In this document: positions 36,220 through 44,482 of the stretch, piece by piece
How the letters are laid out: every line of letters begins with the position of its first letter
How positions within the stretch are numbered: position 1 is the stretch's first letter
DNA from: Streptomyces sp. NRRL B-3428
Lineage (GTDB): Bacteria; Actinomycetota; Actinomycetes; Streptomycetales; Streptomycetaceae
NCBI GenBank assembly: GCA_000721375.1
Contig: JOGW01000018.1
Span: forward strand, 1-64,000
Reading direction: 5' to 3'
Length of the DNA stretch: 64,000 nucleotides
Translations under genes and position numbers: made by a program
The notes under the pieces: model-generated
Told to the model about the DNA's origin: nothing
Seen by the model: only the letters and a program-made list of their open reading frames with translations
The model's database searches: none

Positions 36220-36582
36220 TCAGTGCGCGACCGGAGTCGCCACCGCATGCGTTCTGCGCAGGAACCGCGTCAGACGTGCGCTGTCGAACTGCAGCACCGC
36301 GACCCCCTGCGCCGTGTGGAACTCCACGACCGTCGCGACCCGCCCGCACGGCCAGACCCGGGCAGGTCCGCTGGCGGCCGGAGCCGTCATGCCCTGCTCG
36401 AGTACCTCGCGGGGCAGTGACCAGCCGGGAGCGTCCTCGCCGATTACGGCAATCCGGACCTCGCTCTGCGGCGAATACCGCAGAGCTACCCGCACCGCCT
36501 GGTGGGCGTCGCCACTGTCGGCGTCCGTGACGAGATGGGCCCGGGTGCAGACCTCCACCGCCGGGGGGTGCTCCTGGTCCAT
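36220..36582 (-). CDS. SsgA-family sporulation/cell-division protein
   Basis: A 120-aa SsgA-like protein (SALP), an actinomycete family that controls septum placement, peptidoglycan maturation and spore separation. Diagnostic features are ALRYSPQSEVRIAVI, LPREVLEQGM, ARVWPCGRVATVVEFHTAQGVAVLQF and the C-terminal RLTRFLRRTHAVA. An in-frame ATG at 36672 would add 30 non-homologous residues; GAGGAG before the ATG at 36582 fixes the start. It lies just upstream of the tricorn gene. Confidence 0.85.
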   Translation of the reverse strand: MDQEHPPAVEVCTRAHLVTDADSGDAHQAVRVALRYSPQSEVRIAVIGEDAPGWSLPREVLEQGMTAPAASGPARVWPCGRVATVVEFHTAQGVAVLQFDSARLTRFLRRTHAVATPVAH

Positions 36583-36766
36583 CCACAGCTCCTCACGCTC
36601 GTCACGCTCGTCGGTCCCTGTGTCACGCCTGCCCACGTGCGTACGAGACATGACTCGACATGAACCGGACATGGCTCCATCGCCCCATCACGACTCTTCC
36701 TTTATGCCCCTTTGTGTCGCATATAACCCCTACTGTCGGCGCTCTCTATTTGTGACATGACCGCTC

Positions 36767-36783
36767 TTGCAAGCCATTCGCAA
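36767..36783. promoter_or_regulatory. Nur box (nickel uptake regulator) upstream of the ECF transporter
   Basis: TTGCAA-GCCAT-TCGCAA matches the S. coelicolor Nur consensus TTGCAA-N5-TTGCAA at 11 of 12 positions and lies within a longer perfect dyad (CTCTTGC 36764-36770/GCAAGAG 36780-36786). A TATCAT -10-like hexamer follows at 36792-36797, so the box overlaps the -35 region. Nickel-dependent repression is inferred. Confidence 0.75.
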
Positions 36784-36833
36784 GAGGCCACTATCATCGA
36801 ACGGTTAACCACCCGCAGAGCGGAGCCCCTGCC

Positions 36834-37883
36834 ATGCATGTCCCCGACGGATTCATCAACGCACCGGTATCGGTCGCGGCCGGAGTCGTCGCCGCCGGCG
36901 CCGTAGCGGTATCGCTGAAGGGCGCGCGCCGGGAGCTCGACGAGCGCACCGCACCGCTCGCGGGCCTGGTCGCGGCGTTCATCTTCGCCGTGCAGATGCT
37001 GAACTTCCCGGTCGCCGCAGGCACCAGCGGACATCTCCTGGGCGGTGCGCTCGCGGCGATACTCGTCGGCCCCTTCACCGGGGTGCTGTGCATCTCCGTC
37101 GTCCTGCTCCTGCAGGGGGTGCTCTTCGCCGACGGCGGCCTGACCGCGCTCGGTGTGAACATCACGGTCATGGGTGTGGTCACCGCCGTCGTCGCCTACG
37201 CGCTCTTCCGCGGTCTGCTCAAGGTGCTGCCGAACAAGCGCCGCTCGGTGACCGTCGCCTCCTTCGTGGCCGCGCTGGTGTCCGTCCCTGCCGCGGCCGC
37301 CGCGTTCGTGCTCGTGTACGCGATCGGCGGCACCACCGACGTGCCGCTCGGCACCGTCTTCACGGCCATGGTCGGTGTGCACACCCTGATCGGCATCGGC
37401 GAGGCCGCGATCACCGCGGCGACCGTCGGCGCCGTGATCGCGGTGCGGCCCGACCTCGTGCACGGCGCCCGCGGCCTGACCGCGCCGCTCAAGCTGCGGG
37501 TGGGCGGCGAGCTGGTCGACGCGCAGCCCGCGGTCGTCGAGGGCCCGGTCCGCTCCCCGCGCAAGGTCTGGATCGGCGGTCTGGTCGCCTCCCTGATCCT
37601 CGCGGGCTTCGTCTCCTTCTACGCCTCCGCGAACCCCGACGGCCTGGAGAAGGTCGCCGCCGACAAGGGCTTCGACAAGGGCGCCGAGGGCAAGGAGCAC
37701 GCCTCGGCCGACTCGCCGCTCGCGGACTACGGGGTCAAGGACGTCGACAACGCGCGGCTCTCGGGAGGCCTCGCGGGTGTGATCGGCGTCGGCGCCACGG
37801 TGGTCGTGGGCACGGGTGTCTTCATGGTCGTACGCAAGCGGCGCACCCAGACCGTGGACACCCGTACGCCGGAAACCGTCTGA
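36834..37883 (+). CDS. cbiM: ECF nickel/cobalt transporter S component, CbiM-PDGLE fusion
   Basis: A 349-aa substrate-binding membrane component of an energy-coupling-factor importer. MHVPDGFINAPVS is the CbiM/NikM N-terminus, whose His2 ligates the metal. About six helices follow, including NFPVAAGTSGHLLGGALAAILVG. The C-terminal ~100 residues carry the PDGLEKVAADKGFD (CbiN/PDGLE-like) segment and another helix. It is first of three coupled genes with CbiQ and CbiO. Upstream Nur box argues for nickel rather than cobalt. GCGGAG is the ribosome site. Confidence 0.92.
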   Translation: MHVPDGFINAPVSVAAGVVAAGAVAVSLKGARRELDERTAPLAGLVAAFIFAVQMLNFPVAAGTSGHLLGGALAAILVGPFTGVLCISVVLLLQGVLFADGGLTALGVNITVMGVVTAVVAYALFRGLLKVLPNKRRSVTVASFVAALVSVPAAAAAFVLVYAIGGTTDVPLGTVFTAMVGVHTLIGIGEAAITAATVGAVIAVRPDLVHGARGLTAPLKLRVGGELVDAQPAVVEGPVRSPRKVWIGGLVASLILAGFVSFYASANPDGLEKVAADKGFDKGAEGKEHASADSPLADYGVKDVDNARLSGGLAGVIGVGATVVVGTGVFMVVRKRRTQTVDTRTPETV

Positions 37884-37884
37884 C

Positions 37885-38646
37885 ATGGGTGCGGGCCACG
37901 CGCATCGGCTCTACCGGCACGGGCACTCGCCCGTGCACGCGCTGCCGCCGCACACCAAGCTCGCCGCCGTCTTCGCCTTCGTCGTGGTGGTCGTCTCGAC
38001 CCCGCGCGAGGCGGTCTGGGCCTTCGGGCTCTACGCGGTGCTGCTCGGCGCGGTCGCGTACGTGGCCCGTGTCCCGGCCGGTTTCCTCCTCAAGCGCCTG
38101 CTCATCGAGGTGCCCTTCGTGGCCTTCGCGGTGCTGCTGCCGTTCGTCGCGCAGGGCGAGCGGGTCGAGTTCGCCGGGCTCTCGCTCAGCGTCAGCGGAC
38201 TGTGGGGCGCCTGGAACGTCCTCGCCAAGGGAACCCTCGGCGTCGCCGCCTCCGTCCTGCTGGCCTCCACCACCGAACTGCGCGAACTCCTGCTCGGCCT
38301 GCAGCGGTTGAAGCTCCCGCCGCTGCTCGTGCAGATCATGTCCTTCATGATCCGGTACGGGGATGTGATCACCGACGAGCTGCGGCGGATGCGGATCGCC
38401 CGCGAGTCCCGTGGTTTCGAGGCGCGCGGTGTGCGCCACTGGGGAGTGCTCGCGAAGACCGCGGGCGCGCTCTTCATCCGCTCGTACGAGAGGGGGGAGC
38501 GGGTCCATCTGGCCATGGTCAGCCGGGGGTACGCCGGGTCGATGCCCGTGATCGACGAGGTGACCGCCTCACGCGCCCAGTGGTCGTACGCCCTGACGCT
38601 GCCCGTCTGTGCTCTGCTCGTCTGCTTGTTGGGATGGTTCCTGTGA
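37885..38646 (+). CDS. cbiQ: ECF transporter transmembrane protein CbiQ
   Basis: A 253-aa T component coupling the ATPase to the metal-binding subunit. About five helices, with cytoplasmic coupling motifs RMRIARESRGF and the basic stretch around ERVHLAMVSRGYAG, typical of CbiQ (ARG signatures). HPHTKL-like start PPHTKLAAVF is the family opening. Starts 2 nt after the cbiM stop and overlaps cbiO by 4 nt (GTGA). Confidence 0.92.
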   Translation: MGAGHAHRLYRHGHSPVHALPPHTKLAAVFAFVVVVVSTPREAVWAFGLYAVLLGAVAYVARVPAGFLLKRLLIEVPFVAFAVLLPFVAQGERVEFAGLSLSVSGLWGAWNVLAKGTLGVAASVLLASTTELRELLLGLQRLKLPPLLVQIMSFMIRYGDVITDELRRMRIARESRGFEARGVRHWGVLAKTAGALFIRSYERGERVHLAMVSRGYAGSMPVIDEVTASRAQWSYALTLPVCALLVCLLGWFL

Positions 38647-39386
38647 CCCCTTCACTCGAAGTGCGCGGCCTCGCGTACGCGTATCCCGACGGGCATCAGG
38701 CCCTGTTCGGCGTGGACTTCACGGTCGGGCGCGGTGAGCGCGTGGCGCTGCTCGGGCCGAACGGCGCGGGCAAGACCACCCTCGTGCTGCACCTCAACGG
38801 GATCCTCGGCGGGGGAGCGGGCACGGTCCATGTGGCCGGGGTGCCGGTGGTGAAGGCGAACTTCGCCGAGGTGCGGCGCCGGGTCGGGATCGTCTTCCAG
38901 GACCCGGACGACCAGCTGTTCATGCCGACGGTCCGCGAGGATGTCGCGTTCGGTCCCGCGGCCGCGGGGCTGCGGGGGCCCGAGCTCGAAGCGTGCGTAC
39001 ACAAGGCGCTGAAGCTGGTCGGCATGGAGGCCTTCGCGGACCGTCCGCCGCACCATCTCTCCTTCGGCCAGCGGCGCCGGGTGGCGGTCGCGACGGTGCT
39101 CGCGATGGAGCCCGAGATCCTCGTGCTCGACGAGCCCTCCTCGAACCTGGACCCGGCCTCGCGCCGTGAACTGGCCGACATCCTGCGGTCGTTGGACGTG
39201 ACCGTCCTGATGGTCACGCACGACCTGCCGTACGCCCTCGAACTCTGCCCGCGCTCGCTCGTGCTCAGCGAGGGCGTGATCGCGGCGGACGGCCCCACGG
39301 GCAAGCTGCTCGCCGACGAGGAGCTGATGCGGGCGAACCGTCTGGAGCTGCCGTTCGGCTTCGATCCGCGCTCGGTGGAGGCCTGA
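38643..39386 (+). CDS. cbiO: ECF transporter ATP-binding protein CbiO
   Basis: A 247-aa cytoplasmic ABC ATPase powering metal import. Walker A LLGPNGAGKTTL, Q loop IVFQDPDDQLFMPTVREDVAFGP (the DDQLF run is typical of CbiO), signature LSFGQRRR, Walker B ILVLDEPSSNLD and H loop VTHDL are complete. The GTG at 38643 in a GTGA overlap is preferred; an ATG 9 nt earlier is possible. It ends the metal importer operon. Confidence 0.93.
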   Translation: MTPSLEVRGLAYAYPDGHQALFGVDFTVGRGERVALLGPNGAGKTTLVLHLNGILGGGAGTVHVAGVPVVKANFAEVRRRVGIVFQDPDDQLFMPTVREDVAFGPAAAGLRGPELEACVHKALKLVGMEAFADRPPHHLSFGQRRRVAVATVLAMEPEILVLDEPSSNLDPASRRELADILRSLDVTVLMVTHDLPYALELCPRSLVLSEGVIAADGPTGKLLADEELMRANRLELPFGFDPRSVEA

Positions 39387-39495
39387 GGGGCTGTCCGTCT
39401 TACGCTCCCGGGACCCGGAATCGCCCGGACTCCGTGCACGTTGCACCATGGTGACCGGCCAGGACGGACCGGCCGGTACGCAAGGGAGTGGCGAC

Positions 39496-40665
39496 GTGAC
39501 TGGGTCGACAGGTGTGGTCGAGGTCCAGGGCACGGTGGAGCCCGGCTGGGAAGGCGTACGCGACGCCTTCGTACGCAACTTCGCCGAGCGCGGTGAGCGC
39601 GGGGCCTCCGTCGCCGTGTACCGCGACGGACGGCCGATGGTCGACCTGTGGGGCGGCACGCTCGGTGTGGATCTCGACGAGCCGTGGCAGCGCGACAGTG
39701 TGCACCTGATCCGGTCGGCCACCAAGGGCGTGGCCGCGGCCGTCCCGCTGCTCCTTCACCAGCGCGGACAGCTGGACCTCGATGCTCCCGTCGGCCGGTA
39801 CTGGCCCGAGTACAAGGCGGCCGGCAAGGAGCACACCCGCGTACGCCACCTGCTCGCGCACCGCGCGGGCGTCCCCGTCCTGGACACCCCCGTCCCCTTC
39901 GACGACCCGCAGGCAGGACCGCGCGCGGTCGCCGCGCAGGCCCCGGTCTGGGAGCCGGGCACGGACCACGGCTACCACCCGCACACGTACGGCTTCCTGG
40001 TCGGCGAGCTGGTGCGCCGCGTCACCGGGCGCACGCTCGGGCAGTGGCTGGCCGAGCAGATCACCGGGCCGCGCGGTATCGACCTGTGGGTCGGTCTGCC
40101 CGAGGCCGAGCAGCACCGCGCGGGCACCGTCACGCGCGTGGAGCCGCCGGCGGTCGGCAACGGACTGCGGCTGCGCGCCAAGCGGGCGGTCGCGGAGGCG
40201 TACGAGAACCCGGACTCCCTGACGCGCAGGGCCTTCGCCTCCCTCGCGCCCACCGACGAGAACGCCCCGGCCTACCGCGCGGCCGAGCTCCCCGCCACGA
40301 ACGGCATGGCCAACGCCCGTTCCCTGGCCCGCTTCTACGCATCGCTGATCGGCCCGCTCGACGGCCACGCGCGCCTGTTCGCCCCGGCGACCGTCGCGCT
40401 GGCCCGCACGGAGGAGTCGGCGGGTCCGGACCGCACCCTGGTCGTCAACACCCGCTTCGGACCCGGGTACATGCTGCACGGACCGGCCTCCCCGCTCCTC
40501 GGCCCGTCCTCCTTCGGCCACCCCGGCCGCGGCGGCCCGCTGGGCTTCGCGGACCCGGATACGGGAGTGGCCTTCGGTTACACGACCAACGGTCTGCAGA
40601 AGGGCGTCACCGCGGACCCGCGGGCGCAGGCGTTGCTGCGGGCGGTGCGCGCGGTCACGGCCTGA
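39496..40665 (+). CDS. serine hydrolase, class C beta-lactamase/esterase family
   Basis: A 389-aa EstB-like serine hydrolase. The SxxK motif is in LIRSATKGVAAAV, the Tyr motif is in HGYHPHTYGFLVGE and the third motif is in FGHPGRGGPLGF (HPG in place of KTG). This points to an esterase or peptidase rather than a true beta-lactamase. No signal peptide. An in-frame ATG at 39448 exists, but AAGGGAG sits 8 nt before the GTG at 39496. Convergent with trmO, 3 nt apart. Confidence 0.85.
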   Translation: MTGSTGVVEVQGTVEPGWEGVRDAFVRNFAERGERGASVAVYRDGRPMVDLWGGTLGVDLDEPWQRDSVHLIRSATKGVAAAVPLLLHQRGQLDLDAPVGRYWPEYKAAGKEHTRVRHLLAHRAGVPVLDTPVPFDDPQAGPRAVAAQAPVWEPGTDHGYHPHTYGFLVGELVRRVTGRTLGQWLAEQITGPRGIDLWVGLPEAEQHRAGTVTRVEPPAVGNGLRLRAKRAVAEAYENPDSLTRRAFASLAPTDENAPAYRAAELPATNGMANARSLARFYASLIGPLDGHARLFAPATVALARTEESAGPDRTLVVNTRFGPGYMLHGPASPLLGPSSFGHPGRGGPLGFADPDTGVAFGYTTNGLQKGVTADPRAQALLRAVRAVTA

Positions 40666-40668
40666 AGC

Positions 40669-41136
40669 TCAAGGCTTGAAGTACTCCGACATCACATCGC
40701 CCACCCACTCCGGCTGCTTGGTGTCCGCGGGCAGGAACTCCCGCATCACCGGCTTGAGATCGATGACCGGAGTGCCCTCCACCGCGTCGAGCCCGACCAC
40801 CGTCAGCTCGCGCCCCCGGACCGACTCGACGGCGCAGATCGTCACACCGATGCGGTTGGGCCTGCGGGGCGCGCGGCCCGCGAAGATACCGACGGCCGGC
40901 AGGTCGGCGCGGCCGCGGTACAGGCGTGGCTCGCTGTAGTCCTCGGCCTCGTCGAACTGGTCGAAGACGAAGAGCACTTCGACATGCGAGAAGCCCTCGA
41001 GCCCCTGGAAGCACGCATCGCCGAACCGCTCGTCCACCACGATCGTGCTGCGGACCGCGCCCCAATGGTCGCTGTTCTGGATGTCCGTACGCTCGTTGCG
41101 GACCGTGCCCACCGGAGTGATCTCGAAGCTCACCAT
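40669..41136 (-). CDS. trmO: tRNA (N6-threonylcarbamoyladenosine-37-N6)-methyltransferase TrmO
   Basis: A 155-aa TrmO/TsaA-like (YaeB) protein that methylates t6A37 in tRNA. VGTVRNERTD opens the beta-barrel fold. FSHVEVLFVFDQFD, GIFAGRAPRRPNRIGVT and GTPVIDLKPV are the family motifs. Single domain and normal length for the actinobacterial form. ATG at 41136. Confidence 0.88.
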   Translation of the reverse strand: MVSFEITPVGTVRNERTDIQNSDHWGAVRSTIVVDERFGDACFQGLEGFSHVEVLFVFDQFDEAEDYSEPRLYRGRADLPAVGIFAGRAPRRPNRIGVTICAVESVRGRELTVVGLDAVEGTPVIDLKPVMREFLPADTKQPEWVGDVMSEYFKP

Positions 41137-41165
41137 GGACCGAGGCTAATGGCAGGCCGTCAGGA

Positions 41166-42011
41166 TCAGGCAGCCCCCAGCATCAGTCCGATCCCCACCA
41201 CCATCACCCCGGCCGCCGCGATCCGCGGCAGTCCGAAGCGCTCCTTGAAGAACACCGCACCGATCGCCGCCCCCACGATGATCGACGACTCGCGCAGCGC
41301 CGCGATCGGAGCGAGGGCCGCGCGGGTCTGGGCCCACAGGACCAGGCCGTACGCGAGGACCGACAGGGCCGCGCCAAGCAGACCGCGCACCGCGTACGGC
41401 CTGAGCAGGGAAGGGAGTTGACGGCCGTGGCGGATCATCGCGTACGCCGGGATCGCGAGGCCTTCGAGGATCATCAGCCACGCCACGTAACCGACCGGGG
41501 TGCCCGACGCCCGTACGCCCACGCCGTCCACGACCGTGTAGGCCGCGATGGACAGACCGGTGGTGAGCGCGGCGATCAGCGCGGGCCAGTCGGGGCGACG
41601 GCCGCGCAGACCCCACAGGGCGAGGCCCACGAGGCCCGCGCAGGCCACCGCGACCCCGGCCAGCTGAAGGCCGCCGATCCGTTCGTCGAGGAAGAGCGCC
41701 GCCGCCACCGTGACGGCGAGCGGCGCGCTGCCGCGGGCGATCGGATAGACCTGCCCGAAGTCGCCGAGCGTGAACGACCGCATGAGCAGGGCCTGGTAGG
41801 CGACGTGCAGCAGCGCCGAGGTGACCAGCGGACCCCAGGCACCGGCCGCCGGCAGCGGTGCGAAGCACGCGAGCACGGCGCCGATCACCGCTCCGCCGCC
41901 CGACAGCAGGGTGAACGCGAGGAGTTGGTCCTTGATGTGGTGCGCTATCGCGTTCCAGGACGCGTGCGTGACGGCCGCCAGGACGACGGCCGCCGCGACG
42001 ACCGGCGTCAC
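41166..42011 (-). CDS. EamA/DMT-family transporter
   Basis: A 281-aa drug/metabolite transporter with ten helices in two EamA repeats. Motif-like stretches are WNAIAHHIKDQLLAFTLL in the first and AVRGLLGAALSVLAYGLVLWAQTRAALAPIAALRES in the second. Substrate unknown. The GTG at 42011 overlaps the upstream ybaK stop as GTGA, so the two are coupled. Longer reading to 42116 runs inside ybaK and is rejected. Confidence 0.85.
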   Translation of the reverse strand: MTPVVAAAVVLAAVTHASWNAIAHHIKDQLLAFTLLSGGGAVIGAVLACFAPLPAAGAWGPLVTSALLHVAYQALLMRSFTLGDFGQVYPIARGSAPLAVTVAAALFLDERIGGLQLAGVAVACAGLVGLALWGLRGRRPDWPALIAALTTGLSIAAYTVVDGVGVRASGTPVGYVAWLMILEGLAIPAYAMIRHGRQLPSLLRPYAVRGLLGAALSVLAYGLVLWAQTRAALAPIAALRESSIIVGAAIGAVFFKERFGLPRIAAAGVMVVGIGLMLGAA

Positions 42012-42532
42012 GCGGAAGCAACTTCGCGTACGTCCACGAGTGAACCGCCTGCATGCGAGATCAGGGACTCGGGGTCCATCGGGAACACCGTGTGCGGGGT
42101 CCCGGCCGCCGCCCACACCACCGCGTGGTCGAGCAGTCCGCGGTCGGCGAGCACCCGCGTCTTCGTACGGTGGCCGAAGGGCGGCACACCGCCGATCGCG
42201 TAACCGGTCGTCTCGCGCACCACGTCCGCGTTCGGCCGGGTCACCTTCTCGGCGCCCAACTCCCGCCGTACACGCTCCATGTCCACCCGCGACGAGCCGT
42301 CCATCAGGACGAGCACCGGCACCCCGTCCGCCGCGAAGATCAGCGACTTCACGATCTCGCTCAGCTCACAGCCGATCGCCTCGGCGGCCTGCGCGGCCGT
42401 GCGCGTCGCGTCCGGGAAGCTGCGTACCTCCCCGATCACGGAGTCGAGGCCGAGCTCCTTCAGCGCCTCGGCGAAACGGGGGTGGGCGGCCTTGCCCGAT
42501 GCGGTCGACGCGGCGGATTGCGATGCACTCAT
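42008..42532 (-). CDS. YbaK/EbsC-family aminoacyl-tRNA deacylase
   Basis: A 174-aa protein that hydrolyses misacylated tRNA (Cys-tRNA-Pro or Ala-tRNA-Pro class). The core has IGCELSEIVKSLIFAADGVPVLVLM (with the conserved catalytic Lys), AIGGVPPFGH and DRGLLDHAVVWAAAGTPHTVF, all hallmark YbaK features. The N-terminal 15 residues are Ser/Ala-rich. Its stop overlaps the DMT transporter start. Confidence 0.88.
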   Translation of the reverse strand: MSASQSAASTASGKAAHPRFAEALKELGLDSVIGEVRSFPDATRTAAQAAEAIGCELSEIVKSLIFAADGVPVLVLMDGSSRVDMERVRRELGAEKVTRPNADVVRETTGYAIGGVPPFGHRTKTRVLADRGLLDHAVVWAAAGTPHTVFPMDPESLISHAGGSLVDVREVASA

Positions 42533-42645
42533 GGCGGCACGCTATCGGTCGGTGTAGCGGGCACGCGAGCCTGTATCCGTAACGTAGAAAGCGCTCTCTG
42601 TAGCTGTGACGCCGAGGAAGTTCAGCCCATCGCCCCGAGCACCGC

Positions 42646-44361
42646 TCAGCCCACGGCTCCCAGCACCGCCGCCACCAGCGGACCCGAGGACTTGCCGCCA
42701 CGGCCGCCCTCCTGCATCACCGCGGCCGCCGCGATGTCGCCGCGCCAGGCGGTGAACCACCCGTTGGGGTCCTTCTGCCCGTCGACCTCGGCCGAACCCG
42801 TCTTGCCGCCGATGTCACCGCCGAGCGAGGCCATGGCCTCGGCCGCGGAGCCGTTCGTCGCGGTGTACGCGAGCAGTTCGCGCAGCTGCGCGTGGGCCTT
42901 CGGGTCGAGGGTGCGTGAGGCGGTGGCCAGTTGACGGCCGTCCACCTCGGGCGAGACCAGATAGGGCTGCTTGAAGACACCGGTCTTGGCGGTGGCGATG
43001 ATCGACGCGACGTTCAGCGGGTTCATCCGCACCCCGCCCTGGCCGATCAGTGAGGCCGCCTTCTGCGCGGCCTGCTGCACCGGCACCGCACCGTCGAAAC
43101 TCGGCACGCCGATCTGCCAGTTGCCGCGCCCGAGCCCGAAGACCTCCTGCGCCTGCTTGGTCAGATCGCCGTCACCGAGCTTGCCGGCCTGCGAGATGAA
43201 GGCCGTGTTGCAGGAGGCGGCGAAGCTGGTACGGAACGTGCCGCCCTTGATCTCGAACTCCTCGACGTTCTGGAACTTCCAGCCGCCCGAGGTGAAGTAC
43301 TTGGGGCAAGGGTGCGGCTTGTCGATCCCCGCGAGGCCCTTCTCCAGGAGCATCGAGGCCGTCACGATCTTCATCGTCGAGCCGGGCGCGAGCGAGCCCT
43401 GCAGCGCCACGTTCATGCCGGACGGGTTGGAGTTCGCCGCCGCCAGGATCTCGCCCGTGCTCGGCTTGAGCACCACGATCGCGGCCCGGCTGCGCTTGGC
43501 CACCTCACGCTCCGCGGCGGCCTGCGCGGTCGGGCTGATGGTGGTCTTCACCGTGCCCGGGGTGCCCTCGGAGAGCGTGAGCAGGGTCTTGTCGGGCAGG
43601 GCCTTGCCGTCGTCCTTGGCGTCCTTGTCGTCCTTGCTCTTCGCCTCGCCCTTCTCGGGCTTGGCGCGCACGATCTGCAGCTCGATCCCCGCGCTGCCGC
43701 CGGCCTTCTCGCCGAACTTCTCGCGAAGACCGTCGAGCACGCTCGCCATCGACGGGTACTTCTCGGCGGTCAGCGGCCCGCCGTTGCGGTCCACCGCCTT
43801 GATCGGCGGCGTCCCCGCCTCACCCGCGCGCAGGATGTCGCCCGCCTTGAGGCCCGGGTGCACCACGTCGGGCTGCCAGTCGACGACCGGCTTGCCGGTC
43901 AGCGTGCGCACCACGGTCAGCGCGGAGTCGTACGCGTAGGGCTTGGACTTTCCCTCGTACGAGACCGTGGCAGCCACCTTGAAGGGGACCTTGGCGCCCG
44001 CGCCCTTGCCCGGGGTGAACCGCACCCCGGTCAGATGCGCGTCCTTCTGGTACGAGGTGAGCGCGGCCTTCGCCGCCACCGAGTCGTCGGTCAGCCGGGC
44101 CGCGCCCGCCGCGTCGCCCTTCGCCCAGGCGGCGAGGAACTTGTCGGTGGTCTGCTCGACCTCGGCCTTCGACAGCGGCTTGGCCTGCAGTTGTTTCGGC
44201 GAGAGCGGTTCGTCGCCGGAGCCGTCGGAACCGCCGCCGACCAGCGCGTAGGCGGTGATGCCCACGCCCGCGACCACGGCACCGGCCGTGACCGCGATCA
44301 GCGCGACCTTGGTCTCCTTGCTCATGGCGTTGTGCCCGCCCGAGCGCCCTCGCTTGCCCAC
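42646..44361 (-). CDS. penicillin-binding protein with MecA-N domain (copy 1)
   Basis: A 571-aa monofunctional transpeptidase for peptidoglycan cross-linking, anchored by one N-terminal helix (VALIAVTAGAVVAGVGITAYALV). An NTF2-like MecA-N domain follows (VEQTTDKFLAAWAKGDAAGAARL). A Lys/Asp-rich insertion lies near residues 225-245. The transpeptidase motifs are LAPGSTMKIV (SxxK, ~325), ASCNTAF (SxN) and GGKTGSAEV (KTG, ~520). It is paralogous to the gene immediately upstream. In S. coelicolor two PBPs sit in the equivalent position next to pmt. Confidence 0.93.
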   Translation of the reverse strand: MGKRGRSGGHNAMSKETKVALIAVTAGAVVAGVGITAYALVGGGSDGSGDEPLSPKQLQAKPLSKAEVEQTTDKFLAAWAKGDAAGAARLTDDSVAAKAALTSYQKDAHLTGVRFTPGKGAGAKVPFKVAATVSYEGKSKPYAYDSALTVVRTLTGKPVVDWQPDVVHPGLKAGDILRAGEAGTPPIKAVDRNGGPLTAEKYPSMASVLDGLREKFGEKAGGSAGIELQIVRAKPEKGEAKSKDDKDAKDDGKALPDKTLLTLSEGTPGTVKTTISPTAQAAAEREVAKRSRAAIVVLKPSTGEILAAANSNPSGMNVALQGSLAPGSTMKIVTASMLLEKGLAGIDKPHPCPKYFTSGGWKFQNVEEFEIKGGTFRTSFAASCNTAFISQAGKLGDGDLTKQAQEVFGLGRGNWQIGVPSFDGAVPVQQAAQKAASLIGQGGVRMNPLNVASIIATAKTGVFKQPYLVSPEVDGRQLATASRTLDPKAHAQLRELLAYTATNGSAAEAMASLGGDIGGKTGSAEVDGQKDPNGWFTAWRGDIAAAAVMQEGGRGGKSSGPLVAAVLGAVG

Positions 44362-44446
44362 CAGTTCCTCCGCCTTGCCCTGCGGGTGCCGCTTGTTGTG
44401 AGGGGCACCTTATCCGTGTTCGGTGACGGTGCTCGTCCGGCTTGAC

Positions 44447-44476
44447 GGGTGGTCCCGGGGTGTGCCGGGACCACCC
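44447..44476 (-). terminator. terminator between the two PBP genes
   Basis: GGGTGGTCCCGG (44447-44458) and CCGGGACCACCC (44465-44476) form a perfect 12-bp stem with a 6-nt loop, about 10 nt past the stop of PBP copy 2. The two PBPs are thus likely separate transcription units. Confidence 0.7.
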
Positions 44477-44482
44477 GGGGGC

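Noticed and set aside
36700..36833. cobalamin riboswitch before cbiM
   Set aside because: The 134 nt contain no B12-box-like sequence and are too short; the Nur-like dyad explains regulation better.
39496..40665. true class C beta-lactamase
   Set aside because: No signal peptide and HPG in place of KTG; esterase-type serine hydrolase is more likely.
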